A DNA stretch of 64,000 nt from Kitasatospora cinereorecta (lineage in GTDB: Bacteria; Actinomycetota; Actinomycetes; Streptomycetales; Streptomycetaceae): the NCBI RefSeq assembly GCF_024172095.1, contig NZ_JAMZDX010000008.1, positions 1-64,000 on the forward strand, written 5' to 3'. Below the pieces are notes generated by a model. That model did not search any database and was not told the origin of the DNA. It saw only the letters and a program-made list of their open reading frames with translations. Below are positions 32,506-40,998 of this stretch, piece after piece. Each line of letters begins with the position of its first letter. Positions within the stretch are counted from its first letter, which is position 1. The translations under genes and the position numbers were made by a program.

Positions 32506-34545
32506 TCAGCCACCTACTGGATCAAGCAGGTGTGGGCCTTGAGCCGGGAGCATCGCTACTCGGATATCACTGAGAACTTCATTCAGATCTCGCCGATCCT
32601 CGCTGGTGGCGTAGATCACCTGACAGCCACTGGCCGCCGCTCTTTCGAGCCGCCTGACGAAAGCAGCGAGGCTTCTGCGATCGGTCTCCTGCTGGCGGGG
32701 TTCGTCGAGCATGAGCAGCTTGGCATGCCGGTTTCGAGGCGAAGACAAAGATGCCTCGAAAAGAGATAGGTAGTACGCCCACTTCGTTCGGATCATGTCC
32801 GAAGCGCTGATTCCCATCGACAGATCGAACGCAAGCTCTACCCCATCGTTCACCGGGATTAGAGCCGATTCATCAATCGACAAATCGGAAGGCGGCACAC
32901 TGCGTAGCCCATAGTCTCGGACCTGTGCCTGGAAACTCGAATTCATCCTTGAAACGATCTGCTGGTCGGTCCGGCTGAGCGTTCCGTCCCGCAAATCCGC
33001 CAGCCTGTCACGAATGTCTTGCCAGCGAAGAGCCAGTTCATCGAAGTAATCGTCAGCATCTTCAGCCAGATCGAGCAAACGTTGCGCTCTTTCGATGGAG
33101 GAAGCGAGAAGAATCTGCTGCTGAACTTGCGCTCGGCTCGGGGCTGCTGAAGGACCAGCTAGCTCGTCCCGAAGTGCCCTAGCTTGCCGCATAGCCCCGT
33201 GCAGTGCGGCCTGAAGGGAGTTCCGGTTTCGTTCGAGACCAGCCCTGCGTCGTTCAGCACTCTGGGTAGCCGCTCGAACCGTTTCCCGCTCAGCCTCGGT
33301 CTCTGCGATTGTTTGGTCAAGGTCCGCAGCAATTCCTGTTGCGGTTTCTCGCCCATCAAGAAGTTGCCCGCAGGTAGGGCAAACGTCGTTCGATACTGAC
33401 ATGATGCCGAGAGTGCTACCAAGGCTGCGAAGCTTGCGGAGGTCCGCCAGGCGATTCCGTTCCGTGTCGAGACTTGCCAGGCGGCTAGCAAGGGCATCGG
33501 AATCGGTTCGTGAGAAGTTTAGCTGTTCGTCGATTAGTCGAATCCTGCCGCCAACTTCGCGGATGGATTTTTCCGCGACGGCCAGCTCTTCCTGGGCTTG
33601 ACTTGTGTGTTCTCCGGCCGGCTCAACGCCAGCATGCTCCAACTCGCTTAGACGCTGGCGCCAGACGTCGATCTGTCGCTCCAACGGGACCCACGAATTC
33701 TCGTCCATCACTTCCACGACACAGTGTTGGCGACGAGCGGGAGTGACCGGACTCTCTTGATGCAGGAAGACCCGACAGTTCAAGCTCTTTGCCGCGTCAC
33801 TGAGGCGGTCGCTCGCTGCCTGCCATCGCTTCTTGACATCGTCTTCCTCGCTTCTCACCGCACCAAGTGCGGTGAGCCGCTCCAAGGCAGACAATCCGAG
33901 GACGTATTCAACAGAACGCTTCAACACGTCGCGGATTCCCAAATATGTGGGCATCCGGGGAGCTACTCCGGACCAGCCGGATTTCTGCTCCACATAGAAC
34001 AGGGGGAAAAGAGCTTCCAGGTAGAGAGAAACTTCGGTTGAGTTGAATCCAGGGACGGTGGGGAGGCCCCATCCCAAGAATTCTGCCAGCGCCCTGTGAA
34101 ATCCAAGCTCCCGGAAGGCAGCCCCAGGTTGCCGAACGAACATGTCGACCCGGTTCGCTCGGTCGAGCTCGATCTGGCTACTTCCCTGCCACGTCATGAT
34201 CAGCGACGTGTCGATACCGTCACCACGCACGAACCGCTTGCATCGCATATAAGCACCCTGCTCATTTGCAATGGTCAGCGATACCCACGATTCACGCACC
34301 GGTGAACGTGTTCCATCTGGCCAGTCCGCCAGCGTCAGAAGCGCCGGGCCGAACGGAGGCTTCCGACTGGAGGAAAACATCCCTTCAAGCCCCAGGGCGT
34401 AAATGATGCCCTGCAAGAGGGTTGACTTCCCGAAGCTATTCGGGGCTGCGATGACATTCAGGCCGGGCGAGAGATTCGTCTCGTATCGCAAAAGGCCGCG
34501 CTCAGTCCTTGACGAGATCTCTACATTTGCAAGTCTAATGCTCAC
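32506..34545 (-). CDS. ABC-three-component system Rad50-like ATPase (679 aa)
   Basis: Walker A is APNSFGKST (residues 34-42), and Walker B plus D-loop is LLMLDEPRQQE (about 608-618). Two coiled-coil arms flank a zinc hook DVCPTCGQ (about 390), the architecture of Rad50/SMC-like ATPases. The GTG at 34545 lies 2 nt after the upstream stop; a TTG at 34551 is an alternative. With its two upstream genes it makes the three-part ABC-3C set: ATPase, middle component and effector. It is expected to sense DNA ends or structures and control the nuclease. Codon and base use are less GC-rich than surrounding genes. Confidence 0.75.
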   Translation of the reverse strand: MSIRLANVEISSRTERGLLRYETNLSPGLNVIAAPNSFGKSTLLQGIIYALGLEGMFSSSRKPPFGPALLTLADWPDGTRSPVRESWVSLTIANEQGAYMRCKRFVRGDGIDTSLIMTWQGSSQIELDRANRVDMFVRQPGAAFRELGFHRALAEFLGWGLPTVPGFNSTEVSLYLEALFPLFYVEQKSGWSGVAPRMPTYLGIRDVLKRSVEYVLGLSALERLTALGAVRSEEDDVKKRWQAASDRLSDAAKSLNCRVFLHQESPVTPARRQHCVVEVMDENSWVPLERQIDVWRQRLSELEHAGVEPAGEHTSQAQEELAVAEKSIREVGGRIRLIDEQLNFSRTDSDALASRLASLDTERNRLADLRKLRSLGSTLGIMSVSNDVCPTCGQLLDGRETATGIAADLDQTIAETEAERETVRAATQSAERRRAGLERNRNSLQAALHGAMRQARALRDELAGPSAAPSRAQVQQQILLASSIERAQRLLDLAEDADDYFDELALRWQDIRDRLADLRDGTLSRTDQQIVSRMNSSFQAQVRDYGLRSVPPSDLSIDESALIPVNDGVELAFDLSMGISASDMIRTKWAYYLSLFEASLSSPRNRHAKLLMLDEPRQQETDRRSLAAFVRRLERAAASGCQVIYATSEDRRDLNEVLSDIRVAMLPAQGPHLLDPVGG

Positions 34546-34547
34546 GC

Positions 34548-35120
34548 TCAAGCCCCCGGTTCCCCGCGACTAGCCGCCTTGATGACTCCCAGCCTATCCC
34601 ACATTCCCGAAGTTGTGATCGGTCGGATTTGGGCCAGGAATCGCTTTTCTTCCTCTAGGAGGTCATCATCGAGGCCAAGCAGTGATAGATACCTCTTTCC
34701 GAGTGCAGTGAGCCCGTATCGCGCCTTGCCCTTTTGCTCGACAAGCCCCTCGGAGTGAGCGATTTTGAGGGTGTCATCAAGCGGGGGGAAGAATTTTCGG
34801 AGAGGAGCCTTCTGTGAGTCATTGCTTTGCCAGGTGGATAGAAATAGATCAGTGCTGGCTCTGTCGCTGATGGCCCACAGGAGGCAGTTCAACTGCTCGA
34901 CGGTAGCCGAACTTCCGCGACAGCTACCAAGAATTAGCACGAGAGCAGTCACGCGCCATCCCGCCCGGCTCACCGTAGGCACCGGCAATGGAACACGCTG
35001 GAGCTCAACGGGCGCAAGAGGATTGCGGTGCGGAAACTGCTTGAGCGTGGCTAGATCAGTCAGCCGCTCTTCCGGATTGATCGGCTCCAGAGGGATGCTG
35101 TCGGGAAGCGTCGACCACAC
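34548..35120 (-). CDS. ABC-three-component system middle component (190 aa)
   Basis: The start is a GTG at 35120 behind AGGAGGG (7-nt spacing), overlapping the upstream TAG by one base; a longer GTG start at 35150 has no such site. The protein has a wHTH-like centre (VEQLNCLLWAISDRAST, then GLVEQKGKARYGLTALGKRYL), consistent with the small linker protein in ABC-3C operons that bridges the ATPase and effector. Identification rests mostly on gene order and size. Confidence 0.6.
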   Translation of the reverse strand: MWSTLPDSIPLEPINPEERLTDLATLKQFPHRNPLAPVELQRVPLPVPTVSRAGWRVTALVLILGSCRGSSATVEQLNCLLWAISDRASTDLFLSTWQSNDSQKAPLRKFFPPLDDTLKIAHSEGLVEQKGKARYGLTALGKRYLSLLGLDDDLLEEEKRFLAQIRPITTSGMWDRLGVIKAASRGEPGA

Positions 35121-36037
35121 TACGCTGCCCTCCTGAACCGCAACGGGCACCGGATAAGCCAGCTAGAGACTGCATGCCAAGCGATCTCTTCGCATAGGAT
35201 GTTGGATAGGCCGGGAGCGTCCTTCTTGAGACTCTCGGTCAATCTTCGCACTAGAGTTTCAATTACCTCAGTGCCGGGGCTTTCCATAGCGGAGATGGTC
35301 ATTGTCAGGGTATTTAGATCAGACTTAAGCCTTCGCGCCACCGCTGCATAGAGCGGCGGGTATTCCACCTGGAGTTTCTCCATCTGGGCCTGGCCTCTGA
35401 AGTAGACCCGAAGCATCCCGTCGCGGTAGTCGGTGAGCCATTCCGGGTCAGAGGCAAGGGAGGGCACCACTGAGAGCTTGGAAGCGACTCGGTCAGCTAT
35501 CTCATTGCCCTCGCCAAAGCTCCACAGAGTTTCATCCGGATCCGGGACGTCAAGATGAAGTTCCGTCTCCACTTGCCCAACAAGGCGAGCGCGCTCAGCG
35601 GCAAATTCCTCGTCCGTAATGACGAGAACTTTGAATTCGTCAGCCAGCCACTTTGGGCGCGGCAGGATGGCTGATACGTCCTTTTTCTTCTTCTGCGCGT
35701 GCTCAACAAGGGATCGACTATCGAACTCTGGGGTCATCAGGATCCAGGTATGCAGGCGCACATCGCCGAGGAGGCGACAGGTCCCCTCAACATCATCACA
35801 GAGACGCTTGAGATCTTTTGTGATCTTGCGCTTCTGGGAGGTCGTCTGTGACTCTAGGGTGAAGGCGTCTTCCGGGACGTAGCACTGATATCCAACGCCA
35901 TCGAAACGGAACGCTTCCAGGCCGCCGTCGCCGCGATCGCGAGCGGGAATGAACTGAATGTTCGAGTCGTAGCGCATCGACAGGAGGCGCCGACAGTAGT
36001 CCTCCCATTCGCCCCCGCTCCACTGCTCTCTGATCAC
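35120..36037 (-). CDS. ABC-three-component effector with PD-(D/E)XK-like nuclease domain (305 aa)
   Basis: Residues 1-100 carry WEDYCRRLLSMRY, then PARDRGDGGLEAF and YQCYVPE, resembling the Mrr-type restriction nuclease pattern E...GD-G-(D/E)...Q-x-K, but the final Lys is Tyr-Val-Pro-Glu here, so the active site is atypical. Residues about 150-305 are a helical C-terminal region as expected for the domain that docks on the middle component. First gene of the operon; start GTG with no clear ribosome-binding site. Confidence 0.6.
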   Translation of the reverse strand: MIREQWSGGEWEDYCRRLLSMRYDSNIQFIPARDRGDGGLEAFRFDGVGYQCYVPEDAFTLESQTTSQKRKITKDLKRLCDDVEGTCRLLGDVRLHTWILMTPEFDSRSLVEHAQKKKKDVSAILPRPKWLADEFKVLVITDEEFAAERARLVGQVETELHLDVPDPDETLWSFGEGNEIADRVASKLSVVPSLASDPEWLTDYRDGMLRVYFRGQAQMEKLQVEYPPLYAAVARRLKSDLNTLTMTISAMESPGTEVIETLVRRLTESLKKDAPGLSNILCEEIAWHAVSSWLIRCPLRFRRAA

Positions 36038-36325
36038 GGGGGCACTCTAGCGGTGCAGCGGCCGTAGCATCCACGAGTTGAACACAGTCGATGCCAACTC
36101 GTGGGCCCCATCCATCAATCGAACAAACGGTCTATTGATGCCTCGGGCCTTTGAGTCTCGCCCGCTACTTGGGGTCATGACTCTCGTCCGCTACCAGTAG
36201 TGATGAAGTTCCGGGATCGCCAGAGGTCGCCAGGGTTGGTTAGAGCCAATGCTCGCAACACATGCAGACTTGACAGGGAATGGGCCTGTCCCTACCCGAC
36301 TTCCAGCGGATCGCTACCCGACCAC
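36038..36325. promoter_or_regulatory. divergent control region between the ABC-3C operon and the 233-aa gene
   Basis: Must hold both promoters. For the plus gene, TTGACA (36270-36275) is a good -35 with a weak TACCCG -10 at 36293; an inverted repeat GACAGG/CCTGTC (36272-36290) overlaps it and may be an operator. No gene in this stretch. Confidence 0.35.
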
Positions 36326-37027
36326 ATGGCCCGAGCCGCGCGCTTCCCCGAGCAGATCGTGGAGGCCGCGTTGCTGGAGTACACCGCCCAGGCCCTGAAC
36401 CCCCTGTTCACGCTCTACGCCAACTCCTCGCTGCGCCAGCAGCTTCACCTGGCCGGCAACACCCGGGCGCTCGACCTCCTGGCCGCCCGCCTGGACGCCG
36501 AGCCGTGGAGCGTCTACGAGGTGCGGCGCGTACTCACCCCCGGCCGCTCCGCCTGGTGCCGGAGCTGGCACGGGCCGCGCTGCGCGGCCTGCCTCGCCTA
36601 CGAGCAGCAGCACGGCGAGCCGCGCCCGCGGTGCAAGGCGTGCCGCGGCCTGCCCAAGCAGTCGTGCACCCGGCGGGTTCCGGACTGCAACGACCCGCAG
36701 CGCAAGGGCACGGTGTGGCGCTCGGTCCGCCGGGCCGGGGTCCTGCCCCGCCGTCTGGCGAAGGCCTCGCTCGACCGCTTCGCCGCCACCCCCGGCCGGG
36801 AGCTGGCGCACACCGCGAGCGTCGTCGACGGCTACGCCTTCGGCTTCGACCGGGTGGTCACGCTCCAGCGGGGTGAGCGCTTCCCCGCGGTCGAGCGCCA
36901 GTTCGTCACCGCCCCGGCCAGCGTGCCCACCAAGGCGCGCGACGGCTTCGAGACGGCATGGCGGTCAGCGCGGGCCGCGGCAACGCCGGTTCCGGCGCCG
37001 GGGGCGGCGCTGCTGCCGGTCGCCTGA
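36326..37027 (+). CDS. Cys-rich hypothetical protein (233 aa)
   Basis: The ATG at 36326 is chosen because the frame upstream to 36200 is non-coding-like, though no clear ribosome-binding site is seen. N-terminal 90 residues are helical; residues about 100-145 hold WCRSWHGPRCAACLAYEQQH, then CKAC and SC, six Cys/His positions for one or two zinc sites. C-terminal part is Arg/Ala-rich. Not recognised. Confidence 0.5.
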   Translation: MARAARFPEQIVEAALLEYTAQALNPLFTLYANSSLRQQLHLAGNTRALDLLAARLDAEPWSVYEVRRVLTPGRSAWCRSWHGPRCAACLAYEQQHGEPRPRCKACRGLPKQSCTRRVPDCNDPQRKGTVWRSVRRAGVLPRRLAKASLDRFAATPGRELAHTASVVDGYAFGFDRVVTLQRGERFPAVERQFVTAPASVPTKARDGFETAWRSARAAATPVPAPGAALLPVA

Positions 37028-37034
37028 ACCGGCA

Positions 37035-37069
37035 TCGGGCCGGACGGCTGCTCCATCCGTCCGGCCCGA
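37035..37069. terminator. bidirectional terminator between convergent genes
   Basis: Perfect 13-bp stem TCGGGCCGGACGG/CCGTCCGGCCCGA with a 9-nt loop, filling the gap between 37027 and 37079. Confidence 0.8.
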
Positions 37070-37078
37070 GACCGTTCG

Positions 37079-38053
37079 TCAGCTGTCGTCCAGGTCTCCG
37101 GCCACCGCCTGCTGCACCAGGTCGCGGGTCAGGGTCGCCACCTTCGCGGTGCCCAGCCTGCTGGCCGTCGTCTCCGGCGGGAGGGCGCGCACCACCACGA
37201 CGTAGACCCGCACGCCGGCGATCTCGAAGTAGGGCGGCCATGTTCCGGCAGGTCCGTCGCCGTCGACCTCCAGGATGTGGTCGGTGAGGTTGAAGACCAC
37301 CAAATAGCCGGTGTGCTGGCTGTAATCGATGGCGTACTCGTAGACCTGGCGGACCCCGTGGGCGACGTACTTGATCTTCCCCGCCTTGTACAGCTTGCCG
37401 TCGAGGATGATCGGGTCCCAGGAGTCGAGGTCACCGATCAGGTCGGGCTCGCCGGAGGCGGACCTGACCTTCGCGTAGGTGACGTAGTCGCCGTCGTCGA
37501 AGAGGCGCTTCTGGAGGTCGTCGTTGTAGAGCTCCTCGCCGGTGGCGGTCCGCTCCAGGTAGAGCGTGTGGAGGGCCTCGCGGTCGTAGGTCTCGACGCG
37601 GTGGACGTAGCGGCGCAGGGTGTGGATCACACTGCTGGTCCGCTGGACCCGTTCGAGGAGCCACTCGAAGAGCGGAGTGAAGACATCGGCGGCCAGGTGG
37701 TTGACCATCGTGTCGATGCGCTTCTCGCCAGACCTCATGAAGACGTTCAGGGCCACGCTCTCCGCCTGGCCCGGGCCGGCGGTGGTGAGGAAGTCCCAGG
37801 CGAGGGCGGCCCGGCCCTCTTCCGTGCTGGTCCGCCAGACGATCCCGAACTCCTTGTAGCACTCAGTGAGCCAGTCTTCGATCTGCGGCGGCTCCTCGGT
37901 CCGGCGGCCCTCTTGGAGCAGGCCCATCAGCGCCGGCTGCTTGCGGATCCAGTCGGCGGCGTAGCGCATCTCACTGTCGATGTTCTGGCTCCGGGCCGCC
38001 GCGATCGCCTTGTAGCGCCGGACGAGGCCGTCGTGGAGGTCCTGCTTGCGCAT
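37079..38053 (-). CDS. PD-(D/E)XK-like hypothetical protein (324 aa)
   Basis: ATG at 38053; a longer frame extends upstream but is not coding-like. The N-terminal 180 residues are helical. Residues about 205-270 read GEPDLIGDLDSWDPIILDGK, then Y-x-A, GVRQVYEYA and GYLVVFNLT: an Asp, a D-G-K strand end and a following helix with Gln and Tyr, the order of a PD-(D/E)XK nuclease core. I infer a restriction-like nuclease or a catalytically drifting relative. It stands alone and opposes the 38301 gene. Confidence 0.55.
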   Translation of the reverse strand: MRKQDLHDGLVRRYKAIAAARSQNIDSEMRYAADWIRKQPALMGLLQEGRRTEEPPQIEDWLTECYKEFGIVWRTSTEEGRAALAWDFLTTAGPGQAESVALNVFMRSGEKRIDTMVNHLAADVFTPLFEWLLERVQRTSSVIHTLRRYVHRVETYDREALHTLYLERTATGEELYNDDLQKRLFDDGDYVTYAKVRSASGEPDLIGDLDSWDPIILDGKLYKAGKIKYVAHGVRQVYEYAIDYSQHTGYLVVFNLTDHILEVDGDGPAGTWPPYFEIAGVRVYVVVVRALPPETTASRLGTAKVATLTRDLVQQAVAGDLDDS

Positions 38054-38213
38054 GGTGGTTCGTCCGTCCCTTTCGAGGGCAATGTCGGGACGAGCATGGC
38101 AGGTTGCTTGGGCATGTGGTTTTCGCTGGTCAGCGGCCTGCCGAGGGCAGGTTACGGAGGGTCGGCCCGCCCCTGGGCGGTGTCCGGGAACCAGCGGTGG
38201 GCCGCACAACAGG

Positions 38214-38260
38214 TACCGATCATGGTTCTAGTGCGATACCGTTGTCCTGTTGCCACCCGA
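38214..38260 (+). promoter_or_regulatory. divergent relative of the repeated promoter-leader element
   Basis: GTTGTCCTGTTGC (38241-38253) matches the constant leader stretch, the -10 position reads TACCGT (38237-38242), and a CCCGATCGGG palindrome follows in place of the hairpin. The TTCGAACC box is absent. It precedes the gene at 38301. Confidence 0.45.
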
Positions 38261-38300
38261 TCGGGCCGGCCCCACCCGCTACTCAACTGAGGACTCCAAC

Positions 38301-39281
38301 ATGATCCCCGCCAACCGCACCACCGCCGACACCGCCCGGGCCGCCTCCCTCATGGGCGTCAGCACTGGCACCTTCACCAACACCCGCCGATGGGAGAAGC
38401 TCCGCGCCCAGCCGATCAGCCGGCCCGGCGCCAAGACCCGATTCTGGGACGAGGAGCAGCTGCTCGCCGCGGTCGAGGAGCGCGAGATCCCGCTGATCAC
38501 GCCGGCCAACCCTGACGAGGTGTTCAACCTGGCGGTCGAGGACGAGTCGGTGCTGGAGCTGCTGCGCAGCTTCCTCACCGGCTACTTCACCGGTTCGGGT
38601 AGCTCTGCTCCGGTGGCCGACGGCGCCCGGATCGCGCCTGCCGCCGACGCGAGTTTTGACCGGGTCGAGGTGTTCAGCGTGTTCGCGGCCGACGAGGTGC
38701 CCGAGGCCGCGGAAGACGCGGTCGTCGACGTGAACGTGAAGCTGGTCGCGTACAACGAGAAGGGTGCCTGGCCGGTGAACACCCAGCTGCGCCTGGAGTT
38801 CACCGGCGGCCGTTGGGTCGTCGCCGCCCTGGAGCGCGAGGACGAGGATGACCTGTTCGACCTCGAGGAGGCCTACCACCTGGTGCCGGAGGACCGCCGG
38901 CCCACCATCTCGACCTGGCGGACCTACGCCACCTCCACCAACCGGAAGAGCACGAAGCTCACCTCCATCCCGGAGGCCGACGCGGAGGTCCACGGCGTGA
39001 AGCACTGGAAGCGCTCGACCATCACGAACTGGGACCAGCACGACCGGTTCCTGCAGGGCGAGGCGAAGGCCGGCGGGCGTCCGGCCGGATCGGCGGACCG
39101 CGCCCCGCGGCGCCGCACCCAGCCGCTGCTCGCCCAGGCCGACGCCCGTCGGGCCCAGCTGAAGGAGCTGCTCGCCGAGAACCCGGCGCTCACTCCGGCC
39201 GAGGCCGGCGCCGCTCTCGGTGTCAGCGCCGAGCGGGGTCGCCAGCTTCTCAAGGAAGCCAAGGCCGGCACGGGCCAGTGA
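38301..39281 (+). CDS. DNA-binding protein with two HTH segments (326 aa)
   Basis: ATG behind ACTGAGGACTCCAAC. N-terminal residues 8-60 (TARAASLMGVSTGTFTNTRR, then FWDEEQLLAAVE) resemble a MerR/HTH_17 winged helix; the C-terminal 35 residues (LTPAEAGAALGVSAERGRQL) form a second HTH. The centre is an acidic alpha/beta domain. Probably a plasmid regulator; the TCAAGG repeats begin right at its end, so it could act there, which is speculative. Confidence 0.6.
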   Translation: MIPANRTTADTARAASLMGVSTGTFTNTRRWEKLRAQPISRPGAKTRFWDEEQLLAAVEEREIPLITPANPDEVFNLAVEDESVLELLRSFLTGYFTGSGSSAPVADGARIAPAADASFDRVEVFSVFAADEVPEAAEDAVVDVNVKLVAYNEKGAWPVNTQLRLEFTGGRWVVAALEREDEDDLFDLEEAYHLVPEDRRPTISTWRTYATSTNRKSTKLTSIPEADAEVHGVKHWKRSTITNWDQHDRFLQGEAKAGGRPAGSADRAPRRRTQPLLAQADARRAQLKELLAENPALTPAEAGAALGVSAERGRQLLKEAKAGTGQ

Positions 39282-39432
39282 TTCTTGATGCCCCGTCAAG
39301 GCGGGCATCAACGAATCCGCCGCCCGCGACAGGCCGTCAAGGTGCCGCCGGCCGTGGCTCGACGTGCGACGTTACGGAACCGTGGCCCAAGTCCGTACCC
39401 GTATCAAGGGGTGCATCAAGGAGTGCGGGGTT
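39281..39432 (+). repeat. TCAAGG repeat array upstream of the replication-relaxation gene
   Basis: TCAAGG-type hexamers in both orientations at 39284, 39296, 39307 (variant), 39336, 39403 and 39415, ending in two tandem 12-bp repeats ATCAAGGGGTGC/ATCAAGGAGTGC (39403-39426) and GGGGTT. The same terminal module occurs at 49.2 (minus) and 52.65 kb, each 40-50 bp before a start codon. Confidence 0.7.
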
Positions 39433-39480
39433 GTCTAGGCCGACCCGCACACGCGCCTGAGATTCGAGAAGGGGCCCGGC

Positions 39481-40395
39481 GTGATCGCCACCACCGACAG
39501 CCACAACGGACACGACTTCGACCGGCAGGTCCTGGCCCTGCTCTTCCAGCACCGCTTGGTCACATCGGCACAGCTGCGGGAGCTGCTCGGCCCGTTCGAG
39601 AACCCGAACTGGGCCAACAAGCGCCTGGCCGGCCTGCACAGCAAGGGCCTGGCCGAGTACGTCACCCGGTCCGTCTTCGGGAACGGCCGGTCACGGATCT
39701 GGTTCCTGACCGATGCCGGCCGGGAGGTCGCGGGCGAGTTCAAGGAGCTGAGGAGCCTGAGCAGCCCGCCGCCGAAGCTCGACGCGAGCCGGGCGCTGCT
39801 CAACTCCGGCCACACGCTGGACGTCGTGCGGACGCACGTCGAGTTCATCCGGGACGCGCGGCGACGCGGTGACGAGTACGGGCCACGCGACTGGGTGCCG
39901 GAGGTCTACCACCGCCTCTCCGAGGCCCGGCGGGACGCCCTGATGCCGGATGCCGTGATGCGCTACACCGCCACCACGGACGAGGGCCGGGTGCACCTGC
40001 GGGCGTTCGTCGAGCTGGACCGGTGCACGGAGGTGAGCGAGCAGCTGACCTCGAAGCTCACCGCCTACGCCCGCTTCTACGAGCTCACCCCGATCCCGCT
40101 GCGCCTGCGCGGCACCACCGAGGCCCAGGGCGCCCCGCCGGCCTGGCAGGACTTCTACCCCCTCTTCCCCCGGCTGCTGTTCGTCCTGACCAACGGCTCG
40201 GAGACCACGATGCGCAACCGGATCGAGGACCTGCAGCTGGCCGCCGGGGACAACGCCCGCGTGGTCAACCTGCTGCGCAACGTCCCGGCCGGTGCGGCGA
40301 CGCTCCGGGACATCGAGGAGCACGGTCCGTCGGCGCCCGTCTGGAGCCCGCTGGCCGACGCCGAACGCCCGCGGTGCGGCTGGGCCGACCTGTAA
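39481..40395 (+). CDS. replication-relaxation family protein (304 aa)
   Basis: GTG start; GAGAAGGGGCCCGGC precedes. N-terminal winged helix (LALLFQHRLVTSAQLRELLG, then NKRLAGLHSKGLAEYV) followed by GRSRIWFLTDAG and the SGHTLDVVRTHVEFI helix, WVPEVYHRLSEARRDALMPD and FVELDRCTE, typical of the replication-relaxation family of actinobacterial plasmids, which are proposed to act in replication or relaxation of plasmid DNA. Expression is probably set by the TCAAGG module. Confidence 0.8.
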   Translation: MIATTDSHNGHDFDRQVLALLFQHRLVTSAQLRELLGPFENPNWANKRLAGLHSKGLAEYVTRSVFGNGRSRIWFLTDAGREVAGEFKELRSLSSPPPKLDASRALLNSGHTLDVVRTHVEFIRDARRRGDEYGPRDWVPEVYHRLSEARRDALMPDAVMRYTATTDEGRVHLRAFVELDRCTEVSEQLTSKLTAYARFYELTPIPLRLRGTTEAQGAPPAWQDFYPLFPRLLFVLTNGSETTMRNRIEDLQLAAGDNARVVNLLRNVPAGAATLRDIEEHGPSAPVWSPLADAERPRCGWADL

Positions 40396-40416
40396 CGCCT
40401 ACTCAAGGAGGTTTGC

Positions 40417-40649
40417 GTGCCACGGTTCACCAGCATCGGTCACGCCACCGCGACGACGGCGGGATCCGGCACTCCCTCGCCCCCGGGGAGTGCGCCGATG
40501 TCGTGTTCGTGACCCCGGGCGAGGCTGACAGCGTGCAGCTCTTCGGTTCCCCGTGGCCGATCCACCGGGCCGAGTTCACCACCATCACCGTACGTCCGCG
40601 CGAATCCGGACCGAGCGAAGGGGACCACGATGCTCGCGCTGCAGATTGA
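40417..40649 (+). pseudogene. small hypothetical gene, frameshifted at its start
   Basis: A GTG at 40417 behind AAGGAGGTTTGC is an ideal start, but its frame stops after 34 codons. The adjacent frame from about 40440 reads GIRHSLAPGECADVVFVTPG and SVQLFGSPWPIHRAEF to 40649 and looks coding. A single-base change near 40440 reconciles them. Confidence 0.5.
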
Positions 40650-40995
40650 CCCGGCCGGCCCGGTTGTCGAGATCGAGCTGCCCGACGATCCGGCCCTGCT
40701 TCAGCGGGGTCCTGGCTACCCGTCTCGGCGGGAGCCCCGGCCGGGGTGTCTACCACCGGCGGGCGCTGGTGTGGGTGCACGGCAACGCGGCCAACGAGAA
40801 CCTGCCGCCGAACGTGGTGGCCGCCGCACTGGCCAGCGCCTGGCGCGAGACGACATCGGGGCAAACTACTTCCTCCACGGCCGGGTCATCGTAGCCGGCG
40901 CCGTGGACGGCGACGCAGACCACGACGATGCGCTACCCGGAGAACAGTCTCACGCTGAAGGTGGAGCAGTGCCCGCGGCGGCTCAAGGAGGATGA
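40630..40995 (+). pseudogene. DUF3846-like small protein with two compensating frameshifts
   Basis: ATG at 40630 gives LALQIDPAGPVVEIELPDD; after about 40710 the plausible reading moves to another frame (GVYHRRALVWVHGNAANENL) and after about 40850 returns to the first (DDIGANYFLHGRVIVAGA). The layout resembles DUF3846-type plasmid proteins. Two opposite one-base errors fit better than random non-coding sequence. Confidence 0.45.
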
Positions 40996-40998
40996 CCC

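Noticed and set aside
39481..40395. Replication-relaxation protein as a relaxase (MOB)
   Set aside because: No catalytic Tyr/HUH motif is visible; the protein matches the winged-helix replication-relaxation layout instead.
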